Positions 35,006 to 45,803 of a stretch of 52,281 bases of DNA are shown here, one piece after another (positions within the stretch are counted from its first letter, which is position 1; each line of letters begins with the position of its first letter). The translations under genes were made by a program, and so were the position numbers. Origin of the DNA: Planotetraspora thailandica (GTDB lineage Bacteria > Actinomycetota > Actinomycetes > Streptosporangiales > Streptosporangiaceae); the NCBI RefSeq assembly GCF_016863335.1, contig NZ_BOOR01000019.1, positions 1 through 52,281 of the forward strand. Reading direction: 5' to 3'. The notes beneath the pieces are model-generated. The model was not told the origin of the DNA, searched no databases, and was given only the letters and a program-made list of their open reading frames with translations.

Positions 35006-37219
35006 GTGGTGCGCGACGATGTGGAGACCCATTTCACCGAGGCCGTCGGCGCTCTGACGCCGGGATCCCCCAGGGATCCGAGCCTTCCGGTGCGACCGGG
35101 AACGAGCCTGACCGGCGCCCGCTGCCGGGAGCTGTTCGAGGTGCAGCTCGCCAGCCGGCTCCTCGACGTCGCCGCCCGGTTGCTGCGCGAGCGCGGTGAA
35201 GGCTTCTACACGATCGGGTCCTCCGGACATGAGGGCAACGCGGCGGTGGCCTCGGCCCTGCGGGTCTCGGACCCGGCCCTGCTGCACTACCGGTCGGGCG
35301 CGTTCTACCTGACCCGCTCGGCCCAGGCCGGACGGCTCGCCGAGGAGGGCCTGCGGGACGTGCTCCTGGGGCTGGCCGCCTCGACGGAGGAGCCGATCGC
35401 GGGAGGCCGGCACAAGGTCTTCGGCCACCACGACCTCGCGGTGATCCCGCAGACGTCCACGATCGCCAGCCACCTGCCGCGCGCCGTCGGCGTGGGCTTC
35501 GCCATCGAACGGGCCCGGACGCTCGGCGTGCCGTCCGGCTGGCCGGACGACGCGATCACCGTGTGCAGCTTCGGCGACGCCTCCGTGAACCACGCCTCTG
35601 CGCTGACCGGGCTCAACACCGCCGCGTACGGGCGGTTCCGCGGGCTCCAGCTCCCCGTGTTGTTCGTCTGCGAGGACAACGGCATCGGCATCAGCGTCAA
35701 GACGCCGCCCGGCTGGGTCGAGCAGTCGCGCCACCCCCTGCTGGAGTATTTCGAGGCCGACGGCTGCGACCTGGCCGACATCCACGACGTTGCCCTGCGC
35801 GCCGCCGAGCACGTGCGCACGACCCGGTCGCCCGCGTTCCTGCGGATGCGCACGGTCCGTCTCATGGGCCACGCCGGCTCCGACGTGGAGATCGGCTACC
35901 GGACGCGCAAGGAGATCGCCGCCGACCTGGCGCGCGACCCCCTGGTCGGTACGGCACGGCTCCTCGTCGAGGCCGGCCTGGCCGTACCGGACGAACTGCT
36001 GTCGCGTTACGAGGCCGAGCGCGACCACGTGATCAAGCTGGCGATGGAGTGCACCCGCAGGCCGCGGCTCGTCTCGGCCGAGGAGGTCATGGCGCCGCTG
36101 GCCCCGCGCGACGCCGGACGCGTCGCCGCCGAGGTCGCCCGAGTGGCGCCCGGCGAGGTGCGGGACCGCACGTTCACGACGCCGCCGGAACTGGAGGGCA
36201 AGCTCACGCTCGCGCAGTCGATCAACAGGACGCTCGCCGACGCGATGGCCGTGGACCCGGGCGTGCTGGTGTTCGGCGAGGACGTCGCGCGCAAGGGCGG
36301 CGTCTACGGCGTGACCCGCGGCCTGCTCCGCAAGTTCGGCGCCGAGCGCGTCTTCGACACCCTGCTGGATGAGCAGGCCATCCTCGGCCTCGCGCTCGGG
36401 TCGGGGCTCTCCGGGCTGCTGCCCGTGCCCGAGGTGCAATATCTCGCCTACCTGCACAACGCGCTCGACCAGATCAGGGGCGAGGCGGCCACGCTGCAGT
36501 TCTTCTCGCAGGGGGCCTACCGCAACCCGATGATCCTGCGGGTCGCCGCCTACTCTTACCAGAAGGGCTTCGGCGGGCACTTCCACAACGACAACTCGGT
36601 CGCCGCGCTGCGCGACATTCCCGGAGTGGTCGTCGCCTCACCCGCCCGCCCCGACGACGCGGCCGCCATGCTCCGCACCTGCCTGGCCGCCGCCCGTGTC
36701 GACGGCAGCGTCTGCGTCTTCCTGGAGCCGATCGCGCTCTATCACACGCGTGATCTGTTCGACGACGGCGACGGCGGGTGGCTCGCGCCGTACGCGCCGC
36801 CCGCCCGGTGGGGCGAGACCCATGTGCCGATCGGGCGGGCCCGCTCCTACGGCGACGGCCGCGACCTGACGATCGTCACCTTCGGCAACGGGCTGCGGAT
36901 GAGCCTGCGGGCGGCGGTGAAGCTCACGGCCGACGAGGTGGGCTGCCGGGTGCTCGACCTGCGCTGGTTGTCGCCGCTCCCGGTGGAGGACCTGCTGCGT
37001 TCGGCCGACCTGACCGGAAACGTGCTGATCGCCGACGAGACCCGCGGCAGCGGAGGCGTCTCGGAGAGCGTGATCGCCGCGCTCGTCGACAACGGCTTCA
37101 CCGGCCGGATCGCCCGGGTGACCTCGCGGGACAGCTTCGTGCCGCTGGGCGACGCGTCCTCCACCGTCCTGCTGTCGGAGGCCGACATCGAACGGGCCGC
37201 CCGCAAACTGCTCGCCTGA
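35006..37219 (+). CDS. Fused alpha-beta E1 of a branched-chain 2-oxoacid dehydrogenase
   Basis: 737 residues from GTG 35006. The first half is E1 alpha-like: TIGSSGHEGNAA, HYRSGAFYL, then the thiamine-diphosphate motif CSFGDASVNHASA ending at CEDNGIGIS. The second half is E1 beta-like: KLTLAQSINRTLADAM, FGEDVARKGGVYGVTRGL and YQKGFGGHFHNDNS. E1 alpha and beta are normally separate chains (about 400 and 340 residues); here they form one polypeptide. It decarboxylates a branched 2-oxoacid. No E2 or E3 gene is in the window. The catabolic operon for leucine lies next door. Confidence 0.88.
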   Translation: MVRDDVETHFTEAVGALTPGSPRDPSLPVRPGTSLTGARCRELFEVQLASRLLDVAARLLRERGEGFYTIGSSGHEGNAAVASALRVSDPALLHYRSGAFYLTRSAQAGRLAEEGLRDVLLGLAASTEEPIAGGRHKVFGHHDLAVIPQTSTIASHLPRAVGVGFAIERARTLGVPSGWPDDAITVCSFGDASVNHASALTGLNTAAYGRFRGLQLPVLFVCEDNGIGISVKTPPGWVEQSRHPLLEYFEADGCDLADIHDVALRAAEHVRTTRSPAFLRMRTVRLMGHAGSDVEIGYRTRKEIAADLARDPLVGTARLLVEAGLAVPDELLSRYEAERDHVIKLAMECTRRPRLVSAEEVMAPLAPRDAGRVAAEVARVAPGEVRDRTFTTPPELEGKLTLAQSINRTLADAMAVDPGVLVFGEDVARKGGVYGVTRGLLRKFGAERVFDTLLDEQAILGLALGSGLSGLLPVPEVQYLAYLHNALDQIRGEAATLQFFSQGAYRNPMILRVAAYSYQKGFGGHFHNDNSVAALRDIPGVVVASPARPDDAAAMLRTCLAAARVDGSVCVFLEPIALYHTRDLFDDGDGGWLAPYAPPARWGETHVPIGRARSYGDGRDLTIVTFGNGLRMSLRAAVKLTADEVGCRVLDLRWLSPLPVEDLLRSADLTGNVLIADETRGSGGVSESVIAALVDNGFTGRIARVTSRDSFVPLGDASSTVLLSEADIERAARKLLA

Positions 37220-37223
37220 GCGG

Positions 37224-37811
37224 CTAGCGGAGTGAGGCGAAGGCCGCCCGGGCCATCTCGCGCAGGAGGGCGGCCATCGCCTCGGCAGACAGTTCTCCCG
37301 CGCTGCGCGGGGTCGAGTTGAGCAGGCCGAAGACCGCGTGGGTGGCGGCCCGCAGCCGCGCGGGCGGGCACGAGGGGTGCAGTTCGCTGAGCACCGTCAC
37401 CCATTCCTCCACGTAGAGCCGCTGCAGCCGCCTGATCGCCCGGCGGGCCGGCTCGGGCACGTTGTCCAGCTCACGCTCGTGCACGCGGATCAGCGCCGGA
37501 TGGTTCAGCGCGAACTCGATGTGCCCCGCCAGCAGGGCGTCGAGTGCCGCCTCCGCCGTGGCGGGGGTGGTCGCCAGCCGGGCTCCCTGCTCGTGCAGGC
37601 GCTCGCTGATGTCGAGGAGCATCTCGCTGAGCAGGGCCTCCTTGCCGCTGAAGTGCCGGTAGAGCCCGGGGCCCGAAATGCCCACGGCCGAGCCGATGTC
37701 CTCGATGGACACCCCGTGGAAACCCCGCGCCGCGAATAGGGCGGCGGCCGCGTCGAGGATCTCGCCGCGGCGATTGCGGGTAGGGGTTCGTGCGGTGGTC
37801 ACGGCAGCCAT
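37224..37811 (-). CDS. TetR-family regulator of the acyl-CoA catabolic operon
   Basis: 195 residues. N-terminal [23 protein letters not shown], then [18 protein letters not shown]. The C-terminal domain is helical, with a [13 protein letters not shown] stretch. It is divergent from the carboxylase operon with only 18 bp between start codons, so it almost certainly controls that operon and itself. Its 3' end lies 4 bp from that of the E1 gene. The ligand is probably an acyl-CoA, by analogy with other regulators of such operons. Confidence 0.88.
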   Translation of the reverse strand: MAAVTTARTPTRNRRGEILDAAAALFAARGFHGVSIEDIGSAVGISGPGLYRHFSGKEALLSEMLLDISERLHEQGARLATTPATAEAALDALLAGHIEFALNHPALIRVHERELDNVPEPARRAIRRLQRLYVEEWVTVLSELHPSCPPARLRAATHAVFGLLNSTPRSAGELSAEAMAALLREMARAAFASLR

Positions 37812-37825
37812 GGTAGACGAGGCCA

Positions 37826-37841
37826 GTTAATGATGGCTAAC
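37826..37841. promoter_or_regulatory. Candidate TetR operator
   Basis: GTTA and TAAC arms flank eight bases (37826-37841) between the TetR start and the start of the carboxylase gene. The site is short, overlaps the proposed ATG 37830, and is offered only because the regulator must bind somewhere in this very small gap. Confidence 0.3.
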
Positions 37842-39425
37842 ATCCGGAACATGAGCGAAAGTGCCTGGCCGGTGCTGGAGAGCACGTGCGATCCGGGCGC
37901 CGAGCCGTACAAGCGGAACGCCGAGGCGAACGAGGCGCTCGCTGCGGACCTGCGTGACCGGCTGGCGGCGGCCGCCAAGGGCGGCCCGGAAAGGTCGAGG
38001 GAGCGGCACGTCCAGCGGGGGAAGCTGCTGCCGCGCGACAGGGTGGACACCCTGCTCGACCCGGGCTCGCGTTTCTTGGAGCTGTCCCCGCTCGCCGCGA
38101 GCGGCCTGTACGGCGGGCAGGCGCCGGCCGCGGGGATCATCACCGGGATCGGCCGGATCTCCGGCCGCGAATGCGTGGTCGTCGCCAACGACGCCACGGT
38201 CAAGGGCGGCACGTACTACCCGATCACCGTGAAGAAGCACCTCCGGGCCCAGGAGGTCGCGCTGCACAACAACCTGCCGTGCGTCTACCTGGTCGACTCC
38301 GGCGGAGCGTTCCTTCCCGAGCAGGACGAGGTCTTCCCCGACCGCGAGCACTTCGGGCGCATCTTCTACAACCAGGCCACGATGTCGGCGCGGGGCATCC
38401 CGCAGATCGCGGCCGTTCTCGGCTCTTGCACGGCGGGCGGGGCCTACGTGCCCGCGATGAGCGACGAGGCCGTGATCGTCCGCGGGCAGGGCACGATCTT
38501 CCTCGGCGGCCCGCCGCTGGTGAAGGCGGCCACCGGCGAGACCGTCACAGCGGAGGAGCTCGGCGGGGGAGAGGTGCACGCGCGGGTCAGCGGCGTCACC
38601 GACCACCTGGCCGACGACGACCCGCACGCGCTGAAGATCGTCAGGGACATCGTCGCGACGCTCGCGCCGCGCGCCCCCCGCCCGTGGGACGTCGCCCCCG
38701 CGGAGCCCCCGGCCCACGACCCGCGCGAGCTGTACGGGATCGTCCCGCAGGACACCCGCACCCCCTACGACGTGCGGGAGATCATCGCGCGCGTCGTCGA
38801 CGGCAGCAGGTTCCTGGAGTTCAAGGCCGAGTACGGCCCCACCCTGGTCACCGGGTTCGCCCACATCCACGGCCACCCAGTGGGGATCGTCGCCAACAAC
38901 GGCATCCTGTTCAGCGAGTCCGCCCTGAAGGGCGCGCACTTCATCGAGCTGTGCGACCGGCGCTCCATTCCGCTGGTGTTCCTGCAGAACATCAGCGGGT
39001 TCATGGTCGGCAAGGCGTACGAGGCCGGAGGCATCGCCAAGCACGGCGCCAAGATGGTCACGGCCGTGGCCTGCGCCCGGGTGCCCAAGTTCACCGTGAT
39101 CGTCGGCGGCTCGTTCGGAGCGGGCAACTACGCGATGGCCGGGCGGGCCTACTCGCCGCGGTTCCTGTGGATGTGGCCGAACGCCCGCATCTCCGTCATG
39201 GGCGGCGAACAGGCGGCCGCCGTGTTGTCCACCGTGGGCAACGCCGACGCCGACGAGATCAGGGCGCAGTACGAGCGTCAGGGCAGCCCCTATTACTCGA
39301 CCGCGCGGATCTGGGACGACGGGGTGATCGACCCCGTGGACACCCGCACCGTCCTCGGCCTGGCGCTCGGCGCCGCCGCGAACGCCCCCCTCGAACCCGT
39401 CGGCTACGGCGTCTTCCGGATGTGA
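37830..39425 (+). CDS. Acyl-CoA carboxylase beta subunit (methylcrotonyl-CoA carboxylase type)
   Basis: 531 residues, the carboxyltransferase. It contains [18 protein letters not shown], an oxyanion-forming Gly pair in [16 protein letters not shown], and the C-terminal acyl-CoA site region [17 protein letters not shown]. With the alpha subunit it transfers CO2 from biotin to an acyl-CoA. The presence of HMG-CoA lyase and acyl-CoA dehydrogenase in the same operon points to methylcrotonyl-CoA (leucine breakdown) more than propionyl-CoA. Start is ATG 37830 with GAGG seven bases upstream; ATG 37851 is possible. Confidence 0.9.
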   Translation: MMANIRNMSESAWPVLESTCDPGAEPYKRNAEANEALAADLRDRLAAAAKGGPERSRERHVQRGKLLPRDRVDTLLDPGSRFLELSPLAASGLYGGQAPAAGIITGIGRISGRECVVVANDATVKGGTYYPITVKKHLRAQEVALHNNLPCVYLVDSGGAFLPEQDEVFPDREHFGRIFYNQATMSARGIPQIAAVLGSCTAGGAYVPAMSDEAVIVRGQGTIFLGGPPLVKAATGETVTAEELGGGEVHARVSGVTDHLADDDPHALKIVRDIVATLAPRAPRPWDVAPAEPPAHDPRELYGIVPQDTRTPYDVREIIARVVDGSRFLEFKAEYGPTLVTGFAHIHGHPVGIVANNGILFSESALKGAHFIELCDRRSIPLVFLQNISGFMVGKAYEAGGIAKHGAKMVTAVACARVPKFTVIVGGSFGAGNYAMAGRAYSPRFLWMWPNARISVMGGEQAAAVLSTVGNADADEIRAQYERQGSPYYSTARIWDDGVIDPVDTRTVLGLALGAAANAPLEPVGYGVFRM

Positions 39426-39433
39426 GGCTCGTG

Positions 39434-41356
39434 ATGTTCGACAGCGTGCTGATCGCCAACAGGGGCGAGATCGCCGTCCGGATCATCCGGACGCTGCGGG
39501 CCCTGGGCATCCGCTCGGTCGCCGTCCACAGCGACGCCGACCGCGACGCCCCCCATGTGCACGCGGCTGACCTGGCCGTACGGCTCCCGCGCGGATACCT
39601 GGACATCGAGGGCGTGGTCGAGGCGGCCCTGCGCTCCGGGGCCCAGGCCGTGCACCCCGGATACGGATTCCTGGCCGAGAACGCCGCCTTCGCCCGCCGG
39701 GTCGCCGATGCCGGGTTGGTGTTCGTCGGCCCGCCCCCCGCCGCGATCGAGGCCATGGGCGACAAGATCCGGGCCAGGGACACCGTCGCGGCGGCGGGAG
39801 TGCCCGTGGTGCCCGGCCTGGTCCCCGGCGAGGGTCCACTGGACGCCGCGCGATTGGAGGCCATCGGCCTTCCCGCGCTGATCAAGCCGTCGGCGGGCGG
39901 CGGCGGCAAGGGCATGGTGCTGGTCAGGTCGGCGGAGGAATTCCCCGGCGCGCTCGAGTCGGCCCGCCGTACGGCACTGGCCGCCTTCGGCGACGGCACG
40001 CTGCTGGTCGAGCGGTTCGTGGACGGTCCCCGCCACATCGAGATCCAGGTCATGGCGGACGCGCACGGCAACACCGTCCACCTCGGCGAGCGCGAGTGCA
40101 GCCTCCAGCGGCGGCATCAGAAGATCATCGAGGAGGCGCCGTCGCCGTTGCTCGACCCCGAGACCCGTGAGCGCATGGGCGCCGCGGCGGTCGAGGCGGC
40201 CCGGTCCGTCGGGTACGTCGGGGCGGGCACCGTCGAGTTCATCGTCCCCGGGAGCGCGGGCGGAGCCGAGTTCTTCTTCATGGAGATGAACACCCGGCTC
40301 CAGGTGGAACACCCCGTGACCGAGCTGGTGACCGGCCTCGACCTGGTCGAGCTGCAGCTCAGGATCGCCGCGGGGGAGCCCCTCGCCTTCGGCCAGGGGG
40401 ACGTGCGGCTGCGCGGCCACGCCGTCGAGGCGCGGGTCTACGCCGAGGACCCCGCGCGCGACTTCCTCCCGACGGGCGGCCGGGTGCTGGCCCTGCGGGA
40501 GCCCGCGGGGGTCAGGGTCGATTCCGGGCTCGCCGAGGGCATGGTCGTCGGCAGCGACTACGACCCCATGTTGTCCAAGATCGTGGCGTGGGCCCCCGAC
40601 CGCGCCGGCGCGCTGCGGGCACTGGACGCCGCCCTCGCCGAGACCGCGATCCTCGGCGTCACCACCAACGTCGGCTTCCTGCGCGCGCTGCTCGCCCATC
40701 CCGACGTGGTGGCCGGGCGGCTCGACACGGGGCTGGTCGAGAGGCATCTCGGCGACCTCGCCGGGGACGGGGTAGTGCCCGATGAGGTGCTGGCGGCGGC
40801 CGCGCTCGTGCTGCATCACCGGGAACCCAGTGACGACCCGTGGGATGTGGGCGACGGCTGGCGCCTGGGCGAGCGGGCCTGGACCGACCACCGGTACGCG
40901 AAGGTCCGCGGCTCCGTGGGTGACGCCGAGATCGAAGTTAATGGTCGTTCACTTTCGGGGCGGCTCGAACTCGACGCGGGCGAGGCCGTCGTCACGATCG
41001 ACGGGATCACCCGGCGCTACGCGACGGCCTCCGACCGCGGCGTCGTCTGGCTGGCCGAGGGAGGGCGGGCCTGGCCGTTCCCCCGGCACGAGCCCGGCGA
41101 CCCCGCCGACCGCCCCGGCGGCGCCCGCGGCGGCGACGGCGTCGTCCGCAGCCCCATGCCCGGCACCGTGCTCGTCGTCAAGGCGGCCGAAGGAGACCAG
41201 GTCGCCGCGGGTCAGCCGCTGCTCGTCGTGGAGGCGATGAAGATGGAACACACCGTGACCGCGCCCGCCGACGGGGTGCTCACCGAGCTGCGCGCTCGGA
41301 CCGGGCAGACCGTCGAGCTGGACGCCGTGCTGGCGAAGGTGACGCCATGCGAGTGA
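39434..41356 (+). CDS. Acyl-CoA carboxylase alpha subunit (biotin carboxylase plus biotin carrier)
   Basis: 640 residues from ATG 39434 (GAGG six bases upstream; GTG 39422, overlapping the previous stop, is an alternative). Biotin carboxylase: [22 protein letters not shown]-grasp loop [29 protein letters not shown] and [14 protein letters not shown]. The C-terminal biotinyl domain carries the lysine in [10 protein letters not shown]. The middle linker region is typical of methylcrotonyl- or acyl-CoA carboxylases. It works with the beta subunit encoded just upstream. Confidence 0.92.
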   Translation: MFDSVLIANRGEIAVRIIRTLRALGIRSVAVHSDADRDAPHVHAADLAVRLPRGYLDIEGVVEAALRSGAQAVHPGYGFLAENAAFARRVADAGLVFVGPPPAAIEAMGDKIRARDTVAAAGVPVVPGLVPGEGPLDAARLEAIGLPALIKPSAGGGGKGMVLVRSAEEFPGALESARRTALAAFGDGTLLVERFVDGPRHIEIQVMADAHGNTVHLGERECSLQRRHQKIIEEAPSPLLDPETRERMGAAAVEAARSVGYVGAGTVEFIVPGSAGGAEFFFMEMNTRLQVEHPVTELVTGLDLVELQLRIAAGEPLAFGQGDVRLRGHAVEARVYAEDPARDFLPTGGRVLALREPAGVRVDSGLAEGMVVGSDYDPMLSKIVAWAPDRAGALRALDAALAETAILGVTTNVGFLRALLAHPDVVAGRLDTGLVERHLGDLAGDGVVPDEVLAAAALVLHHREPSDDPWDVGDGWRLGERAWTDHRYAKVRGSVGDAEIEVNGRSLSGRLELDAGEAVVTIDGITRRYATASDRGVVWLAEGGRAWPFPRHEPGDPADRPGGARGGDGVVRSPMPGTVLVVKAAEGDQVAAGQPLLVVEAMKMEHTVTAPADGVLTELRARTGQTVELDAVLAKVTPCE

Positions 41357-42240
41357 CGATCTATGAGGTCGGGCCGAGGGACGGGCTGCAGAACGAGAGC
41401 ACGGTCGTGCCCGTGGACGTGAAGCGGGAGTTCATCGGCAGGCTGGCCGCGGCAGGTCTGACCACCATCGAGACGACCAGCTTCGTGCACCCCAAATGGG
41501 TGCCCCAGCTGGCCGACGCGGAGGAGCTGCTGGACAGCCTGTCTCGCGTTCCCGGCGTGTCCTACCCGGTGCTGGTGCCGAACGAGCGTGGGCTGGACCG
41601 GGCCCTGGAACGCGGGGTCAGGGATATCGCGATCTTCGCCAGCGCGACGGACACGTTCGCCCGGGCCAACCTCAACCGCACGCTGGAGTCCCAGTTCGAG
41701 ATGTTCGAGCCGGTCGTCGCGCGCGCTCTCGACCACGGCATGAAGGTCAGGGCGTACGTGTCGATGTGCTTCGCCGATCCCTGGGAGGGGCCGGTCGCGC
41801 CCGCCCAGGTGGTGGAGGTCGGACGGCACCTGCTCGACCTCGGCTGCTACGAGCTGTCGCTCGGCGACACGATCGGCGTCGGGACGCCCGCCCACGTCAC
41901 CGCGCTGCTGGAGGCGTTCCAGGACGCGCGGACCGACGTCGCACAACTGGCCGTGCACTTCCACGACACGTACGGCCAGGCCCTGGCCAACACCCTCACC
42001 GCGCTGCGGATGGGGGTGACGACGTTCGACTCATCGGCCGGAGGCATCGGAGGCTGCCCGTTCGCCAAGAGTGCGACCGGCAACCTCGCCACGGAAGACC
42101 TGGTCTGGATGCTGGACGGCCTCGGCATCGAGACGGGCGTCGACGTCTGCGAACTGGCCTCCACCAGCCTGTGGCTCGCCGGGAAACTCGGCCGCCCGAG
42201 CCCCTCCCGGGTCGTCCAGGCCCTCGCGAAGGAGCTGTGA
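41347..42240 (+). CDS. Hydroxymethylglutaryl-CoA lyase
   Basis: 297 residues from ATG 41347, overlapping the carboxylase gene by ten bases. The DRE-TIM barrel opens with [11 protein letters not shown]; the metal-binding HxH is in [11 protein letters not shown]; the catalytic cysteine is in [15 protein letters not shown]. It cleaves HMG-CoA to acetoacetate and acetyl-CoA, the last step of leucine breakdown. This enzyme is the main reason for assigning the operon to leucine. Confidence 0.93.
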   Translation: MRVTIYEVGPRDGLQNESTVVPVDVKREFIGRLAAAGLTTIETTSFVHPKWVPQLADAEELLDSLSRVPGVSYPVLVPNERGLDRALERGVRDIAIFASATDTFARANLNRTLESQFEMFEPVVARALDHGMKVRAYVSMCFADPWEGPVAPAQVVEVGRHLLDLGCYELSLGDTIGVGTPAHVTALLEAFQDARTDVAQLAVHFHDTYGQALANTLTALRMGVTTFDSSAGGIGGCPFAKSATGNLATEDLVWMLDGLGIETGVDVCELASTSLWLAGKLGRPSPSRVVQALAKEL

Positions 42241-43386
42241 ATGCTGCGCGACGAGCACATCGAGCTGCGCAAGACGGTCGAGGCGTTCGCCCACGAGGTG
42301 GTCGCCCCGGTCATCGGCGACTACTACGAGCGGTGCGAGTTCCCCTACGACATCGTCCGCAAGATGGGCGCCATGGGATTGTTCGGGCTGCCCATCCCCG
42401 AGGAGTACGGCGGCATGGGCGGCGACTACTTCACCCTGTGCCTGGCCCTGGAGGAACTCGCCCGGGTCGACTCCTCGGTCGCCATCACCCTGGAGGCAGC
42501 GGTCTCCCTGGGCGCCATGCCGATCCTGCGGTTCGGTACGGCGGAGCAGAAGGAGCGCTGGCTTCCCAAGCTGGCCTCGGGAGAGATGCTGGGGGCCTTC
42601 GGCCTGACCGAGCCGGGCGGCGGTTCCGACGTGCCCGGCGGCATGCGGACCACCGCCGACCTCGACGGCGGCGAATGGGTGATCAACGGGACCAAGGCGT
42701 TCATCACCAACTCGGGCACCGACATCACCGGCTTCGTCGCCGTGGCCGCGATCACCGGTCGCAACGGTGTGAAGCCGGAGATCTCCACGATCATCGTGCC
42801 GTCGGGCACGCCCGGCTTCACGGTGTCGAAGAAGTATTCCAAGGTCGGCTGGTCGGCCTCCGACACGCGTGAACTGTCGTTCTCCGATTGCCGGGTGCCG
42901 GCGGGCAATCTGCTCGGCGTACGCGGCCGCGGCTATGCCCAGTTCCTCCAGACCCTCGACGAGGGGCGCGTCGCCATCGCGGCCCTGTCGGTCGGCCTCG
43001 CCCAGGGCTGCGTGGACGAGTCGATCCGATACGCGGCCGAACGCACGGCCTTCGGCCAGGAGATCGGCCGCTACCAGGCCATCCAGTTCAAGATCGCCGA
43101 CATGGAGGCGCGGGTCCACACGGCCAGGCTGGCCTACTACCACGCCGCCGAGCGCATGCTCGCCGGCCTGCCGTTCAAGAAGGAGGCCGCGATCGCCAAG
43201 CTCGTCTCGTCGAACGCGGCCATGGACAACGCCCGCGACGCGACCCAGGTCTTCGGCGGATACGGCTTCATGAACGAGTTTCCCGTGGGCCGGTTCTACC
43301 GCGACGCCAAGATCCTGGAGATCGGCGAGGGCACCAGCGAGGTGCAGCGCATCCTGATCGCCCGCGAACTCGGCCTGGGCGCCTAG
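42241..43386 (+). CDS. Acyl-CoA dehydrogenase (isovaleryl-CoA type possible)
   Basis: 381 residues starting the base after the HMG-CoA lyase stop. FAD-binding signatures AFGLTEPGGGSD and VINGTKAFITNSG are present. The C-terminal domain has RTAFGQEIGRYQAIQFK and QVFGGYGFMNEFPV. Glu in EIGEGTSEVQ is at the short-chain/MCAD catalytic position. Isovaleryl-CoA dehydrogenases usually carry the base on another helix, so a methyl-branched short-chain acyl-CoA dehydrogenase fits equally well. Operon context supports branched-chain acyl-CoA oxidation. Confidence 0.88.
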   Translation: MLRDEHIELRKTVEAFAHEVVAPVIGDYYERCEFPYDIVRKMGAMGLFGLPIPEEYGGMGGDYFTLCLALEELARVDSSVAITLEAAVSLGAMPILRFGTAEQKERWLPKLASGEMLGAFGLTEPGGGSDVPGGMRTTADLDGGEWVINGTKAFITNSGTDITGFVAVAAITGRNGVKPEISTIIVPSGTPGFTVSKKYSKVGWSASDTRELSFSDCRVPAGNLLGVRGRGYAQFLQTLDEGRVAIAALSVGLAQGCVDESIRYAAERTAFGQEIGRYQAIQFKIADMEARVHTARLAYYHAAERMLAGLPFKKEAAIAKLVSSNAAMDNARDATQVFGGYGFMNEFPVGRFYRDAKILEIGEGTSEVQRILIARELGLGA

Positions 43387-43435
43387 GGCGGGCGACACGC
43401 CGTACTGACCCGTCGTGCGGCCACCAGGACCGCAA

Positions 43436-43465
43436 GGGACCCGCCCGCGTCTTTGGGCGGGTCCC
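43436..43465 (+). terminator. Strong hairpin terminator of the leucine-type operon
   Basis: GGGACCCGCCC (43436-43446) pairs perfectly with GGGCGGGTCCC (43455-43465) across an 8-base loop, 50 bp after the dehydrogenase stop. No U-run follows. The rest of 43387-43528 is featureless; the convergent AraC gene ends beyond it. Confidence 0.75.
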
Positions 43466-43528
43466 GCGCAAGCGACGACGACCGGTAACCCTGGGAACGG
43501 CATGCGCTCGTAGAGCGGTGTCGGCTGG

Positions 43529-44419
43529 CTACTCCTGGACTATGGCCATGGTCTGCAGGCGTACCGCATCCTGCCCCGGCGGCATCCCGAACATGCGCCG
43601 GTATTCGCGGCTGAACTGTGACGGGTTGTCGTAGCCGACGGCATAGCCGATCGCGGCCACATCGTTCGGTGCGGAGATGAGTTCGATACGGGCCTTCTGC
43701 AGCCGGATCTGTTTTTGGTACTGGAGCGGGCTCATCGCGGTCACCGCGCGGAAGTGCCGGTTGAGGGACGAGACGCTCGTGCCGATGTCCGAGGCGAGGT
43801 CGTCGATGCGGATCACCCGGTCGTACCGGGACCTGATCCAGGCTATGGCGCGGGCGACGAGGGCGAGGCGGCTGTCCGCCGCGCCGGCCTGTCTGATCAG
43901 GGCGTTCTGGGGTCCGTTCAACAGCCGCCAGTGGATCTCCCGTCGCACTCCGTCCCCGAGCACCCGGAGGTCACGTGGCTCGTCCAGCAGGCGTACCAGC
44001 CGGACGAGGGCGTCGAGCAGCTTGTCGTCCGCGTTGCTGATCGCCATGCCCGGTCCGTCGTGGGGCCGGATGGCGGTGGGCCCGCCGTCCACCAGCAACT
44101 GGGCGATCAGCGAGGGCTGGAGCCGCAGCCCGAGCGCGAGGAACGGCTCGCGGCGGCTGGCCTGTGTGATCTGCGAGGTCAGGGGGAGGGCGACGGTCAC
44201 CACAGCGGCCTGGCCGGGGTGGTGCTCGAAGACATGGTCGCCGAGGGCCGAGCGCTTCACTCCCTGCACGACCAGGGCCAGCATCGGCTCGGTGACCGTG
44301 GCCATCGTCTCGGTCACGTGGTGGGCGGCGAACACCATCGCGTCCTCGACCCACAGGGGGCGGGGGCTGTCCCCGGCGAGTCGCACGATCCGACGACCGA
44401 GTTCGTCCAGGTGGCTCAT
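43529..44419 (-). CDS. AraC-family regulator
   Basis: 296 residues from ATG 44419; an upstream in-frame start at 44488 would add 23 residues. The N-terminal ligand domain is of the AraC_N type (PMLALVVQGVKRSALGDHVF). The C-terminal double HTH reads IRIDDLASDIGTSVSSLNRHF and then GYDNPSQFSREYRRMFGMPP. It is divergent from an aldo/keto reductase gene, a pairing common for AraC regulators of oxidoreductases, so it probably controls that gene. Ligand unknown. Confidence 0.88.
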   Translation of the reverse strand: MSHLDELGRRIVRLAGDSPRPLWVEDAMVFAAHHVTETMATVTEPMLALVVQGVKRSALGDHVFEHHPGQAAVVTVALPLTSQITQASRREPFLALGLRLQPSLIAQLLVDGGPTAIRPHDGPGMAISNADDKLLDALVRLVRLLDEPRDLRVLGDGVRREIHWRLLNGPQNALIRQAGAADSRLALVARAIAWIRSRYDRVIRIDDLASDIGTSVSSLNRHFRAVTAMSPLQYQKQIRLQKARIELISAPNDVAAIGYAVGYDNPSQFSREYRRMFGMPPGQDAVRLQTMAIVQE

Positions 44420-44598
44420 CACTCGAGTGAACCACGTCCCCGGGTGCACGTGCATCATTATCCGGGCAACTTTGAGCGGATCGTGCAATGGATCGAGCGC
44501 AACGGCCTAGGTGATCATGCCGTTGCCTCGTTCAATGGAGACGTATTCGGAGACCGCCTTGTCGGCGTCTCGTCATCCCATGAACGTGGAGGTCCACG

Positions 44599-45681
44599 AT
44601 GTCGCTCGATTCCTATGTCACCCTCGGCCGCTCCGGCCTGCGGATCAGCCCGTTCACGCTGGGCACGATGACATTCGGAGAGGATTGGGGCTGGGGAAGC
44701 AGCGCGGAGGAGTCGACGAAGATCCTCGCGGCCTATATCGATCGTGGTGGCAATTCGATCGACACCGCCAATGTCTACACCAACGGCCACTCGGAGAGGA
44801 TCATCGGCGACTACCTCGCCGGCCGGCCGTCGCAGCGTGACCGGCTCGTGCTCGGCACGAAGTTCTTCGCCAATCTGTATGAGAACGACCCGAACGGCGG
44901 TGGACCCAGCCGTAAGGCCATCGTGCAACAGCTGGAGAACTCGCTGCGCCGCCTCCAGACCGACTACGTCGACATCTACTGGCTGCACAACTTCGACCCG
45001 GTCACCCCGGTGGAGGAGACCCTTCGCGCGCTGGACGATCTGGTCGGCGCCGGCAAGATCCGCTACGTGGGCTTCTCCGACGTGCCGGCGTGGGCGACCG
45101 CCGAGGCGGCCACACTCGCGCGGTTGCGCGGGTGGGCTCCGATCATCGCGGTGCAGTTGCAGTACTCCCTCCTCGAGCGGACCTCGGAGGGTGAGCTGAT
45201 CCCGATGTCCCAGGCGCTGGGCATGGGCGTGATGCCGTGGTCCCCGCTGCACGGAGGGCTGCTGTCGGGCAAGTACTCCAGCGCCGGCACCACGATCCCG
45301 GACGCCAACCGCACGCGGATTCCCGGCGAGCCGACCGCGGCCGACCTGGCCGTGATCGACGCCGTGAACGCCATCGCCGAGGAGGTGGGTGCGACGTCCG
45401 CCCAGGTCGCCCTGGCCTGGGTGCAGGGGCGGCCCGGAGTCACCTCCACCCTGATCGGCTCGCGCAGGATCGACCAGTTCGAGACCAACGTCGGTGCCTT
45501 GGACGTGACGCTCAGCGAGGCCCAGCGCACCACGCTGGATGAGGTCTCGGCGCCCAAGCTGAACTTCCCCGCCGAGAACAACCGGCTTCTGGCGCCGAGC
45601 CTCCAGTTCGCGGGGGCGACGGTGGACGGCCGTTCCTCGGTCGTGTCCCCGTTGCTGCACGCTTCCAGCGCGCGCTACTGA
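44599..45681 (+). CDS. Aldo/keto reductase
   Basis: 360 residues from ATG 44599 with GGAGG six bases upstream. The NADPH-dependent (beta/alpha)8 fold is seen in FTLGTMTFGEDWG, the catalytic Asp/Tyr region DTANVYTNGHSE, LVLGTKFF with the catalytic Lys, and YWLHNFDP with the His. C-terminal VALAWVQGRPGVTSTLIGSR is the cofactor-binding signature. Substrate unknown. The 179-bp divergent spacer from the AraC gene (44420-44598) must hold both promoters; it also has GTGATCATGC at 44511, the core of the repeat array at 21.4 kb. Confidence 0.92.
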   Translation: MSLDSYVTLGRSGLRISPFTLGTMTFGEDWGWGSSAEESTKILAAYIDRGGNSIDTANVYTNGHSERIIGDYLAGRPSQRDRLVLGTKFFANLYENDPNGGGPSRKAIVQQLENSLRRLQTDYVDIYWLHNFDPVTPVEETLRALDDLVGAGKIRYVGFSDVPAWATAEAATLARLRGWAPIIAVQLQYSLLERTSEGELIPMSQALGMGVMPWSPLHGGLLSGKYSSAGTTIPDANRTRIPGEPTAADLAVIDAVNAIAEEVGATSAQVALAWVQGRPGVTSTLIGSRRIDQFETNVGALDVTLSEAQRTTLDEVSAPKLNFPAENNRLLAPSLQFAGATVDGRSSVVSPLLHASSARY

Positions 45682-45803
45682 CCACCGCTTGCCCGGAGCC
45701 GATGAAGTCGATCACCGCTGGTCGCGTTGCCCATCGGCGGTGGCTACACCGTGCCCCGGCGGTGCGTGCGATCGAACCCGAACACGAACACGAATCGAGG
45801 AGT

